Assembly: GCA_964436815.1 (NCBI GenBank)
Contig: CAYTER010000031.1
Location: 1 to 24,988, forward strand
Origin: UBA993 sp964436815
GTDB taxonomy: Bacteria; Bacillota; Dethiobacteria; DTU022
Length of the DNA stretch: 24,988 bases
Reading direction: 5' to 3'
Shown here: in pieces, positions 7,271-14,824 of the stretch
Numbering within the stretch: the first letter of the stretch is position 1
Layout: every line of letters starts with the position of its first letter
The notes under the pieces: generated by a model
Told to the model about the DNA's origin: nothing
What the model saw: only the letters and a program-made list of their open reading frames with translations
Database searches by the model: none
Position numbers and translations under genes: made by a program

Positions 7271-8149
7271 ATGCTGGTTAAAAAAGCGGTTATCCCGGCA
7301 GCCGGAATGGGTACCAGGTTTTTACCGGCTACCAAGGTCCAACCCAAGGAAATGTTGCCTATTGTCGACGTGCCTACAATCCAGATTGTAGTCGAAGAGG
7401 CTGTCAGGGCTGGCATTAAAGAGATCCTGATCATTACGGGGCGTGGTAAGCGGGCGATTGAAGATCATTTTGATAAAAATATTGAACTGGAGAATCTGCT
7501 CGAACAAAAAGGGAAGCTCAGTGAATTGGCTGAGATGCAGCGCATCAGTGATCTGGCTGATATCTATTATGTCCGCCAGAAAGAAGCGCTTGGTCTTGGG
7601 CATGCGGTGCTTTGTGCCCGAAACTTCGTGGGAAACGAGCCCTTTGCCGTATTATTAGGAGATGATATTGTTCATGCCGCGGTTCCGGTTATCGGGCAGC
7701 TGCTTGAAGTTTACAGGCAAAAGGGCGGTTCTGTTCTCGGCTGCCAAAGGGTCGGTTTAGATAACATCCAAAAATATGGAGCAGTTGAGGCAGATGACTT
7801 CAGCGATCAAATCGTCAGGGTCAGCAGCCTGGTTGAAAAACCACACCCTTCGGAAGCCAAGTCAGATTTAGCGGTTTTAGGTCGCTATATTATTGATCCC
7901 CAAATCTTTAATGTCTTGGAAGAAACCCCACCGGGAGCCGGTGGTGAAATTCAGCTGACCGATGCATTAAATATCCTTGCCCGGCAGCAGCCGGTGTGGG
8001 CCTACAGTTTTGAAGGGCGGCGCTATGATGTCGGCGATCGGCTCGGTTTCTTGGAAGCGACTGTTGAGTATGCGCTGCGCCGAGAAGATCTGGCCTCCGG
8101 GTTTAAAGCATTTTTAAAGTCCTTAAATTATGGCGATAAGCAGTCCTGA
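7271..8149 (+). CDS. galU: UTP-glucose-1-phosphate uridylyltransferase
   Basis: GalU makes UDP-glucose from UTP and glucose 1-phosphate for polysaccharide, glycolipid and cell-wall polymer synthesis. The nucleotide-binding start AVIPAAGMGTRFLPATK (6-22) runs into VQPKEMLPIVDVPTIQ, the diagnostic GalU signature. Later family segments are VLLGDDIVHA around residue 129 and GGEIQLTDALNILA near 219. At 292 residues it has the usual length. The ATG at 7271 follows AAAAGGGG at 7251-7258, a rather long spacing of 12 nt; no in-frame alternative start lies closer. The amidase gene follows after 14 nt and is probably cotranscribed. Confidence 0.96.
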   Translation: MLVKKAVIPAAGMGTRFLPATKVQPKEMLPIVDVPTIQIVVEEAVRAGIKEILIITGRGKRAIEDHFDKNIELENLLEQKGKLSELAEMQRISDLADIYYVRQKEALGLGHAVLCARNFVGNEPFAVLLGDDIVHAAVPVIGQLLEVYRQKGGSVLGCQRVGLDNIQKYGAVEADDFSDQIVRVSSLVEKPHPSEAKSDLAVLGRYIIDPQIFNVLEETPPGAGGEIQLTDALNILARQQPVWAYSFEGRRYDVGDRLGFLEATVEYALRREDLASGFKAFLKSLNYGDKQS

Positions 8150-8163
8150 AGGAGGATCAGTCA

Positions 8164-9480
8164 ATGTACTTACACCCGGCACCTTTGGCACACCTGGCCC
8201 GGAATTTACGAACGGGGACTGTTGATCTGAAAAATTATATCAATGAGCTCTGTGACCGGATTGAAAAGGTAGACCAGACTATTGAAGCATTTTTACCGGA
8301 GAAGAACCGGCGCGGACGCTTGTTGGGTGAGGCAGATCTGCTTCTAAAAGCTTACCCGGATGCAGACCGGAGACCGCCCCTATTTGGCATTCCGGTTGGC
8401 ATCAAGGATATCTACCAGGTAGAAGGATTTTCAACCGGCGCCGGATCGAAGCTTGATCCAGCGCTTTTAGCCGGGCCTGAAGCTGAATGCGTCAGGCTGT
8501 TGCGTCAGGCAGGAGCCCTCGTGTTGGGCAAAACGGTAACAACTGAATTTGCTTATTTTGAACCGGGACCGACCCGCAACCCTCATAACCCGGACCATAC
8601 CCCGGGCGGATCAAGCAGTGGGTCAGCGGCAGCCGTGGCTTCCGGAATGTGCCCCCTTAGCCTGGGTACGCAGACAATCGGTTCAGTAAACAGGCCGGCG
8701 GCTTTTTGTGGCGTTATCGGTTTTAAGCCCAGTTATGGCAGGGTTTCAACCGAAGGGCTGCTCTATTTCTCAAGGTCTGCAGATCACGTTGGTTTTTTCA
8801 CTCAGGATGTGGAAGGCATGATCTTAGTTTCCAGTGTGCTCTGTTACGGATGGCAGGAGTTCTCCGTCAGCTATAAACCGGTCCTGGGTATACCAAAAGG
8901 CAGGTACCTCGAACAGGCAGAACCTGATGCCCTGAAACTTTTTTATGGGCAAATTAAAAAGCTGCAGCAAGAAGGCTACCAGTGCAAAGAAGTACAGGCG
9001 CTGAACGACATCGCTGCAATAAACGATTGGCACCGCAAACTTGTTGCGGCGGAATTTGCCTCAGAACATCGTAGCCTCTATAAAGGAAACCCTGAATTAT
9101 ACCGGCCGAAAACTGTTGAGTTAATCAAAGAAGGCCAGACTGTATCAAAAGAAGAGCTTGCCGAAGCCAGGCGGCAACAGAAAAATTTACGTGACAGGCT
9201 GGAGACGCAGATGCGCGAGTCGGGTTTTGATCTTTGGGTAACACCGGCAGCGCCGGGACCGGCTCCATCAGGGATTGAAGCGACCGGGAATCCGGCCATG
9301 AACCTGCCCTGGACAAACAGTGGCCTGCCATCGGTCTCAATACCGGCCGGAAAGGCAAAGAACCAATTACCCCTTGGCTTGCAGTTTATAGCGCCCTTTA
9401 TGGGCGATGAACTGCTGCTTTCCTGGTCAGGTGCTGTGGCCGAACTTTTTGATCAGTACCAGGCCTATAACCAAAAATAG
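8164..9480 (+). CDS. Amidase signature family hydrolase
   Basis: The 438-residue protein has the Ser-cisSer-Lys triad of the amidase signature family: Lys81 in GIPVGIKDIY, Ser150 in TPGGSSSGSAAAVASG and Ser174 in QTIGSVNRPAAFCG. The 24-residue spacing of the two serines is as expected. The usual glycine-rich GGSIRxPA stretch reads IGSVNRPAA, a small deviation. Known relatives hydrolyse amides, allophanate or serve as GatA. The absence of gatB and gatC, and the divergent N-terminus, argue against GatA. The substrate is unknown. ATG at 8164 follows GGAGG at 8151-8155, 14 nt after galU. Its stop (TAG) abuts the stop of the convergent gene with no gap. No signal peptide is visible, so it is probably cytoplasmic. 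Confidence 0.9.
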   Translation: MYLHPAPLAHLARNLRTGTVDLKNYINELCDRIEKVDQTIEAFLPEKNRRGRLLGEADLLLKAYPDADRRPPLFGIPVGIKDIYQVEGFSTGAGSKLDPALLAGPEAECVRLLRQAGALVLGKTVTTEFAYFEPGPTRNPHNPDHTPGGSSSGSAAAVASGMCPLSLGTQTIGSVNRPAAFCGVIGFKPSYGRVSTEGLLYFSRSADHVGFFTQDVEGMILVSSVLCYGWQEFSVSYKPVLGIPKGRYLEQAEPDALKLFYGQIKKLQQEGYQCKEVQALNDIAAINDWHRKLVAAEFASEHRSLYKGNPELYRPKTVELIKEGQTVSKEELAEARRQQKNLRDRLETQMRESGFDLWVTPAAPGPAPSGIEATGNPAMNLPWTNSGLPSVSIPAGKAKNQLPLGLQFIAPFMGDELLLSWSGAVAELFDQYQAYNQK

Positions 9481-9981
9481 CTATTTACGGATTGCTTCAC
9501 CTATTATGTCTTTATTGGCAGATGCAGCATTTTTGCGGGCAGAAAAATGATCAAAAAGCCAGGCAGCAGCCCTGGTGATGATGATAGCCAGAATCGTGCG
9601 AGTGATTATCAGCACCGCCGGGTTGGCTCCAAAAACGGCAAATATGAAAGTATCTTCGATGATGGAATGAGACACACTGAGGAAAATGCCGATCAATAGT
9701 AAATCTCTTTTTCGCAATATCCCTTCACGGGCATAATCAATAATTAAAGCTGATCCGAGAACGATCCCGAAGAATACACCGGCCAGTAAAGGAAAAGCTG
9801 CTTCTTCCGGTAAAGTAAGAAAGCTTAAAAACCCTTTGATTCTACCTGTAATTTTTTCGATAACCTTGAAATGCTTGGCCATTTCAATCACGATTAAAAC
9901 CGGAATCAGGATCAGGGCAATTCTGCCGATACTGAGCAGCGTCTGCAGGGCGGTGTTAAAGAGCAGGTATACTATATCCAT
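9481..9981 (-). CDS. Gate (nucleoside-recognition) domain membrane protein, second subunit
   Basis: This is a membrane protein of about 166 residues with four or five hydrophobic segments. It resembles the nucleoside-recognition/gate domain proteins, the fold found in SpmA/SpmB and in the FeoB pore. Notable parts are SALIIDYAREGILRKRDLLLI and SVSHSIIEDTFIFAVFGANP; the latter is a conserved intramembrane turn. ATG at 9981 is preferred because GGGAGG (9996-9991) lies 9 nt upstream. ATG at 9987 would be only 3 nt away. A longer reading frame extends to 10098 but overlaps the upstream gene and is not needed. The start sits at the stop of the first subunit, so the two are translationally coupled. 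The substrate is unknown. Confidence 0.75.
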   Translation of the reverse strand: MDIVYLLFNTALQTLLSIGRIALILIPVLIVIEMAKHFKVIEKITGRIKGFLSFLTLPEEAAFPLLAGVFFGIVLGSALIIDYAREGILRKRDLLLIGIFLSVSHSIIEDTFIFAVFGANPAVLIITRTILAIIITRAAAWLFDHFSARKNAASANKDIIGEAIRK

Positions 9982-9986
9982 AATCA

Positions 9987-10427
9987 TCAACCTCCCAAAA
10001 CCGCTGAATAAATGAGGTTGAGCATTATCCCGGCGGCAACTGCTGTTGTGAGCCGCAGAGCTATGGAGACAGGAATACGTAAACCGGTGTAGCGGCACAC
10101 TATTGTTTCAACCGGCAGTTCATGGCAGATGCCGATGATAACGGCGAGGACAGTTATTTGCTGGGGAGTGAGCGAAATGGCCGCGATTGCTCCCATGGCG
10201 GCATAGATATTAACCAGGAATCCCAGCAACAGTGAAATTGCCGCTTCCCCCGGTAAACCAAAAAGACGCATGACCGGAGTAAAGATGGTTGCAATCTGAT
10301 CGATAATTCCATAATGATCAAGCAGGGCGACCAGGCAGGATACCGGAACGATTATCTTCACCAGCAGCCAGAGCAGGCGCAGACTTTTCTGAAAGCCCCT
10401 GATTAGTGGTTCTGTGAATACAGGCAT
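9987..10427 (-). CDS. Gate (nucleoside-recognition) domain membrane protein, first subunit
   Basis: This hydrophobic protein of about 146 residues begins with an amphipathic segment (LIRGFQKSLRLLW), followed by several membrane spans. The central FLVNIYAAMGAIAAISLTPQ and the later CHELPVETIVCRYTGLR resemble the gate domain with its broken helix. ATG at 10427 has AAGGAG 8 nt upstream; ATG at 10433 would be only 2 nt from it. The TGA stop is followed at once by the next gene. The two products together match the size of a single two-gate-domain protein, so they probably form a heteromer. It diverges from fetA with about 40 bp between start codons. Function and substrate are unknown. Confidence 0.75.
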   Translation of the reverse strand: MPVFTEPLIRGFQKSLRLLWLLVKIIVPVSCLVALLDHYGIIDQIATIFTPVMRLFGLPGEAAISLLLGFLVNIYAAMGAIAAISLTPQQITVLAVIIGICHELPVETIVCRYTGLRIPVSIALRLTTAVAAGIMLNLIYSAVLGG

Positions 10428-10470
10428 GGACATTACTCCTTAAAGAAAAGATTTGACTTGAGGTGCGCAA

Positions 10471-11145
10471 ATGCAAGAGGTTTTCAGCCTGCAAAATGTA
10501 GGCTACAGTACTATACTGCATATCCCCGAACTTTTAATCCCGGGGCGGACTCTTTTTTCGATCACCGGCAAAAGCGGCAGTGGTAAAACCACCCTGCTCA
10601 AACTGCTAAACAACCTTATTAACTGCGATCAGGGCGATATTTTATATTATCGAAAAAATATTAAAAGCTTAGATCCGGTTTATTTGCGCCGCCGGATAGT
10701 CATGGTTCCCCAGGCATCTTATATTTTCCCGGGCAGCCTGGAAGAAAATGTCCGGCTGGCTTTTTATTTTAACCGCAAAGAGCCCCCCAGGCAAGATCGG
10801 ATTAAAAAAATGCTTTCCCTTTTTGACCTGCCCACAGATCTCCGGCAGGATACCTGCAACTTTTCTGGAGGAGAGAAACAGCGCCTGGCGCTGATCAGGG
10901 CTCTACTGCTGGAGCCGGAAACACTTCTGCTTGATGAGCCAACAGCAGCGCTTGATGAAGCAAATGCCAATCTGGTGCTTGACTACCTGGCCGAGTGGGT
11001 CAGTGAAACTGGCAGGGCTCTGGTGTTGGTATCCCATGCAGTTCAGCAGATAAAAGCCAGAAGCGGCGTGGTGTTAACCCTGAAGAGTGGAAAAGTTGAG
11101 CCGGTCCTGGAGGCTGGAGCGAAAGGGGTTGGTGATAATGCCTGA
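10471..11145 (+). CDS. fetA: ABC transporter ATPase, FetA (YbbL)-like
   Basis: This 224-residue ATP-binding subunit has the Walker A GKSGSGKT (33-40), Q-loop MVPQASYIF (Gln81), signature FSGGEKQR (131-138), Walker B TLLLDEPTAALD (151-162) and switch histidine in LVSHAVQQI. ATPases of this kind are hard to assign alone. The next gene is unmistakably the UPF0014/FetB permease, so it is the FetA partner. In E. coli FetAB has been linked to iron export and peroxide tolerance. ATG at 10471 follows GAGGTG at 10460-10465. Its stop overlaps the fetB start by 8 nt. No convincing promoter was found; it would have to lie inside the divergent gate gene. Confidence 0.88.
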   Translation: MQEVFSLQNVGYSTILHIPELLIPGRTLFSITGKSGSGKTTLLKLLNNLINCDQGDILYYRKNIKSLDPVYLRRRIVMVPQASYIFPGSLEENVRLAFYFNRKEPPRQDRIKKMLSLFDLPTDLRQDTCNFSGGEKQRLALIRALLLEPETLLLDEPTAALDEANANLVLDYLAEWVSETGRALVLVSHAVQQIKARSGVVLTLKSGKVEPVLEAGAKGVGDNA

Positions 11146-11926
11146 GCAGTTGTCAATTGATACCTGGCGATTGATCGCTTCATACCTTTTCCTGTTTTTA
11201 TTGCTCCTGATGTCCTCTAAACTGCGCCTTGGCCGCGGCAGGGATTTTATCATAGCCACAGTACGCATGACCATTCAGCTGGTGTTGGCCGGTTATCTGC
11301 TCGATCTGGTATTCGGTCAGAATAATCCATTGGTCACGCTGCTAATTTTATTCTTTATGCAGGGATTTGCCATTTACACGATCATCAGCCGCTTAAAGGG
11401 TGTAATTTCAGATCGACTAAAAAAAATGGTAGTTGCTGCAATCTTTATCGGCACTTCAATCCCCCTGGCTTATTTTATGCTGATCGTTATCGCAGCAGAA
11501 CCCTGGTACGAGCCGCGTTATTTCATCCCGATCGCCGGGATGACCGTTGGAAATTCAATGACCGGGATTTCCCTTGGAGCGGAAAGGCTTAGTCAGGCTT
11601 TAAAAAGTGGCCGGGCCAAGATTGAAGAAGCGCTGATGCTTGGCGCAACGCCGCAAATGGCAGTCAGTGATATTTTAAGTGAAACCTTCAGTGCGGCGAT
11701 TATCCCAACCATGAATTCGATGCTCGGTATGGGGTTGGTTTTTATTCCGGGCATGATGACCGGGCAGATCCTGGCCGGCTCATCAGCGGTAGAGGCGATC
11801 AAATATCAAATAGTAATCATGATGGGCATTACCGGCAGCGTATCACTGGCCGTATTCCTGCTGATCAATCTTGGTTACCGCACCTTTTTCAATGACCGGG
11901 CTCAGTTGATCATTGAGCAGGAATAA
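11138..11926 (+). CDS. fetB: FetB (YbbM/UPF0014) family metal-export permease
   Basis: The membrane subunit of the FetAB-type exporter, 262 residues from the ATG at 11138, close to E. coli FetB in length. Signature stretches are FIPIAGMTVGNSMTGISLG, then IEEALMLGATPQMAV and SMLGMGLVFIPGMMTGQILAG. About seven membrane segments are visible. An upstream in-frame start at 11087 lies inside fetA and lacks a ribosome binding site, whereas 11138 has GAAAGGGG 9 nt upstream. The 8-nt overlap with fetA implies coupled translation. It ends 4 nt from the stop of the convergent peptidase gene. In E. coli the family exports iron; the substrate here is inferred. Confidence 0.92.
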   Translation: MPEQLSIDTWRLIASYLFLFLLLLMSSKLRLGRGRDFIIATVRMTIQLVLAGYLLDLVFGQNNPLVTLLILFFMQGFAIYTIISRLKGVISDRLKKMVVAAIFIGTSIPLAYFMLIVIAAEPWYEPRYFIPIAGMTVGNSMTGISLGAERLSQALKSGRAKIEEALMLGATPQMAVSDILSETFSAAIIPTMNSMLGMGLVFIPGMMTGQILAGSSAVEAIKYQIVIMMGITGSVSLAVFLLINLGYRTFFNDRAQLIIEQE

Positions 11927-11930
11927 GATC

Positions 11931-13049
11931 CTATGATTCTCTTAAGGCCAGGTGCATTTGCATAAAGCGCATCATATCAGTCCGGCTGAGCAGGCCGACC
12001 AAGTCGCCGTTTTTCATCACCAGGGCTCTGCCGGCATTCTGTGCCGCTATCTTCATCATTACCTCGGCCGCGTCACTCTCCGGATCAAGCACCATTACTT
12101 CTTTTAAAGGGGTAAGAATCCTGGAAACCCTTGTCACGGCCCACTCTTCACGCGGTATGCCCTTCATATTCTGCAGGGAGACCAGGCCATGGGTTGTGGA
12201 ACCATAAACGACCGGAAAAGCGCCGAATTTATAATGCAGGAAGCTTTCAGCCAGATCTTCCAGGGTGTCATCCGGCGAAACGGTGGCCAGATTTGTGCTC
12301 ATCAATTCAGAAACTTTCATACCTGAAAATGTTTCTTTTAAAACAAGCTGAGAGTAACTTGACTGTCCGGCCTGGTTGATCATCCAGCCCAGAAAAATTA
12401 ACCAGAGTCCCCATAAATCGCCACGGACAAAGATCTGCAAAAAGCCCAGACCCATAGCCAGATAGGATAATATTGTTCCCAGCCCAACTGCGATGCGCGT
12501 AGCTTTAAGCATGTTTTTCCCAAACAACCAGACAATGGCGCGAAAGATTCTGCCTCCGTCAAGGGGAAAAGCCGGTATCAGGTTGAATAGGGCCATGATC
12601 AGATTCAGGCGGGCGATAAAAAAAATGGCCTCACTGAAGAGTTGCCCCGGAGTTAAAGTCAGGTAATAGAAAGCGCCAAAAATAAAGGCAATGAGCAGGC
12701 TGGTGAGTGGACCGGCGGCAGTAACTTTCAATTCTGTTGAGGGTTTAGCCGGTTCAGCCTCCATTTGCGCTACTCCACCGAAAATGAATAAGGTAATCTT
12801 TTTGATCGGGATGCCTTCCCTGATCGCCACCAGCGAATGGCCAAATTCGTGCAGTAATACTGACGCAAACAGAATGATGGTGGTTATAATTCCGGCAGCC
12901 CAGTATCTGGTAGCTGTTTGATCAGACGCTACAGTCGGGAAATAAGCCTGGGCCAGGGTCAGGCTGAAAAGAAAAAATATCAAAAGCCAGCTGAGGTGAA
13001 TTTCAACCGGTATGCCCCTGATCTGCATCAGGCGAAAAGAACTGTTCAA
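11931..13049 (-). CDS. M50 (site-2-protease-like) membrane metallopeptidase with CBS domains
   Basis: A zinc intramembrane protease of about 372 residues. The N-terminal membrane domain has HEFGH near residues 67-71 and the second metal site NLIPAFPLDGGR near 156-167; together they define the M50B site-2-protease family. After the last membrane segment a linker leads into two CBS modules (from about residue 240 to the end, including VSELMSTNLATVSPDDTLEDLAE). These often bind adenosyl ligands and may regulate activity. I place the start at TTG 13049, with GAGAGGGGG about 10 nt upstream and MNSSFRLMQIRGIPVEIHLSW as a normal family start. TTG at 13073 has no ribosome binding site. Substrates are unknown. 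It is convergent with fetB and divergent from the small membrane protein gene. Confidence 0.9.
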   Translation of the reverse strand: MNSSFRLMQIRGIPVEIHLSWLLIFFLFSLTLAQAYFPTVASDQTATRYWAAGIITTIILFASVLLHEFGHSLVAIREGIPIKKITLFIFGGVAQMEAEPAKPSTELKVTAAGPLTSLLIAFIFGAFYYLTLTPGQLFSEAIFFIARLNLIMALFNLIPAFPLDGGRIFRAIVWLFGKNMLKATRIAVGLGTILSYLAMGLGFLQIFVRGDLWGLWLIFLGWMINQAGQSSYSQLVLKETFSGMKVSELMSTNLATVSPDDTLEDLAESFLHYKFGAFPVVYGSTTHGLVSLQNMKGIPREEWAVTRVSRILTPLKEVMVLDPESDAAEVMMKIAAQNAGRALVMKNGDLVGLLSRTDMMRFMQMHLALRES

Positions 13050-13157
13050 GGTGAGGTAACCCCCTCTCGCCAATTTTTAGTATAATGATTTTAATTACTT
13101 TAAACATTATTTTTCCTGTCGTCAAATCGTCAACCACTGGTGGTGTAAAGTCCTGCA

Positions 13158-13583
13158 ATGAAACCGCAAAAAGTCGCTCTTTTTATCACAGTCGATCTGG
13201 CCACTTTACTTATCGTGCTTCTGGTGCTCAGTTATTACGGTATGAGTCACCTGCTGTTACTGCTGTTGGGTCTGATTGTTCTGATCATGGCTCTTTATGA
13301 TCTGCAAAGCGGCCTGCTTTCTGCATTTTTCTCCGATTTTCTCGGTCTTGAGAACCCTTCCGAACTGGGGCGTTTAAGATGGCTGCCTGTTATCCTGGCT
13401 GCTATTTTATTAATGCTAAGCTTGCCGGCGCTCTTTAATCACGGACTGGTGAACGAAGACCAGCGTTGGGCTATGCAGCATGGTCAATTTATCAGGGTAG
13501 CCCTGCCGGCAATGCTCGGAGGTATGGCAATAATAGCGATCGCTGTTGGTACTATCATCTCCGGCAGTAATAAAAAAAAATAG
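13158..13583 (+). CDS. Unrecognised small integral membrane protein
   Basis: I do not recognise this 141-residue protein. It has about four hydrophobic segments: residues 8-25, 30-46, 75-92 and 115-133. A polar loop between the second and third contains DLQSGLLSAFFSDFLGLENPSELGR in part, and another loop holds NEDQRWAMQHGQ. It ends in a short lysine tail (GSNKKK), which suggests a cytoplasmic C-terminus. ATG at 13158 has only a distant GGTGGT (13138-13143). It is divergent from the M50 peptidase and could be related to it in function, but only position suggests this. The reading frame is uninterrupted and has no competitor on the other strand. Confidence 0.65.
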   Translation: MKPQKVALFITVDLATLLIVLLVLSYYGMSHLLLLLLGLIVLIMALYDLQSGLLSAFFSDFLGLENPSELGRLRWLPVILAAILLMLSLPALFNHGLVNEDQRWAMQHGQFIRVALPAMLGGMAIIAIAVGTIISGSNKKK

Positions 13584-13600
13584 CTATTCTTCTTCTTCTT

Positions 13601-14728
13601 TCATGAACTTTTGCTTAGTGTTTGAAGCGATTCCATGCGGACACTTTCATCCGGATCTCGTTTATTTGATTTTTCAAGAGCAGTTCTCGCTTCTTTTCCT
13701 TCAAACCGGCTTAAAGCCCAGGCAGCATGCAACCTGATCAGCGGCCGTGAATCATTTTCGAGCAGCCTGGCGAGAGGTTTAATTGCAGACGGGTCTTTAC
13801 TGTTACCCAGGGCAATGACAACATTGCGCTGAAGGGTGGTTTTCCCTCTCCACCCGGCCGCAGTAAGGTTAATCGTAGTGTCAAATTCACGGCGGGTTAA
13901 ATTTAGCAGCGGCAGCAGCTGTGGTTCGGCCGGAAAAAACTCAAAATTGAATGCCGGCAGCGGAGAAGGCAAGGCGTTCTCATTATGAGGGCATACTTCC
14001 TGGCACAAATCGCAGCCATAAATTCTCGCTCCCAGGAGTGATCGCCACTCACGGGGGAAAATTCCGGTGGCCTGGCTCAAATAGGAAAGACAGCGGAAAG
14101 GATCCAGGATATATGGTTCGATAAGCGCTCCTGTCGGGCAGAACTCCCGGCATTTTCCGCATTGCCTGCATTTTTCATCTACCGGACGGCTCCATTCGAT
14201 TTCCAGGTCAGTCAAAATAGTGCAGATTGCAACATATGATCCATAGACCGGATTGATCAATGTGCAGTTTTCACCGATCAAACCAAGACTGCAGTGGCGG
14301 GCAATTTCTCTTTCTACCAGGGGGCTGCGATCAGCCAGGACCCGGTAACGAAAAGGGCTTCCGGTAAACTCCCTGATTTTACTTGCCAGCTGCTCTGCTT
14401 TATCTTCAATAACCAGGTGGTAATCCCGACCCCTTGCACAACGGGAAACCAAACCTTTTGGACCGGGCGTTACATTAACTGCCGGCTTAACTGCCGGGTT
14501 GCTATAAGGAAGGGCGATACTTATAATACTGCGGCATTCCGGCAGCAAATGGAAAGTTGAAAGTCGTAAAGCGGGGTTTCTTTCTTCAAACGGAGTAACC
14601 CGGCCCTCATGGATTCGCTTTTCCAGGATATCTCTCATCTGTTCGGGCAGATCAGCGCTTGTTACTCCCAGCTGGTCGATCTGAATCTGACGGCCCAGCA
14701 TTTTTATGATCTCTAGATCAATCGGCAT
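13601..14728 (-). CDS. queG: Epoxyqueuosine reductase (QueG family)
   Basis: QueG is a cobalamin and iron-sulphur enzyme that reduces epoxyqueuosine to queuosine at the wobble position of tRNA. The 375-residue protein shows the N-terminal cobalamin-binding region with SIALPYSNP, and ADRSPLVEREIARHCSLGLIG, where Asp133 matches the catalytic acid. Two cluster motifs follow: Cys187, 190, 193, 197 in CRQCGKCREFCPTG, and CDLCQEVCPHN (Cys239, 242, 246) with Cys213. A C-terminal HEAT-like repeat (IKPLARLLENDSRPLIRLHAAWALSRF) follows, as in many QueG proteins. The active-site stretch is somewhat divergent (GENCTLINPVYGSY in place of the usual GKN...). ATG at 14728 follows AAAGGA. No other queuosine gene is nearby. 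Confidence 0.87.
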   Translation of the reverse strand: MPIDLEIIKMLGRQIQIDQLGVTSADLPEQMRDILEKRIHEGRVTPFEERNPALRLSTFHLLPECRSIISIALPYSNPAVKPAVNVTPGPKGLVSRCARGRDYHLVIEDKAEQLASKIREFTGSPFRYRVLADRSPLVEREIARHCSLGLIGENCTLINPVYGSYVAICTILTDLEIEWSRPVDEKCRQCGKCREFCPTGALIEPYILDPFRCLSYLSQATGIFPREWRSLLGARIYGCDLCQEVCPHNENALPSPLPAFNFEFFPAEPQLLPLLNLTRREFDTTINLTAAGWRGKTTLQRNVVIALGNSKDPSAIKPLARLLENDSRPLIRLHAAWALSRFEGKEARTALEKSNKRDPDESVRMESLQTLSKSS

Positions 14729-14760
14729 TAACGGTAAATCCTTTCCGGCAGGTTGATCCG

Positions 14761-14790
14761 ATCATAACCTCTTTTCAAATGCCTGGTCAA
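14761..14790 (-). promoter_or_regulatory. Promoter of queG
   Basis: On the minus strand TTGACC (14790-14785) and TATGAT (14766-14761) are 18 nt apart, each matching five of six consensus bases. It lies in the short gap between the oppF stop and the queG start, 33 nt upstream of the ATG. It suggests that queG is not only read through from the opp operon. I found no terminator in this gap. Confidence 0.65.
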
Positions 14791-14824
14791 ACCGATAAAC
14801 CTGGCAATAATTAGAGCCCATCGG

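Noticed and set aside
9982..10098. N-terminal extension of the second gate-domain gene
   Set aside because: It would overlap the first gate gene by more than 100 nt. The start at 9981 has a well-placed GGGAGG.
11087..11137. N-terminal extension of fetB
   Set aside because: It lies inside fetA and lacks a ribosome site. ATG 11138 gives the normal FetB length.
13581..13600. Terminator for queG or the orphan membrane gene
   Set aside because: Only a 4-bp ATAGCTAT core next to A- and T-runs; too weak to call.
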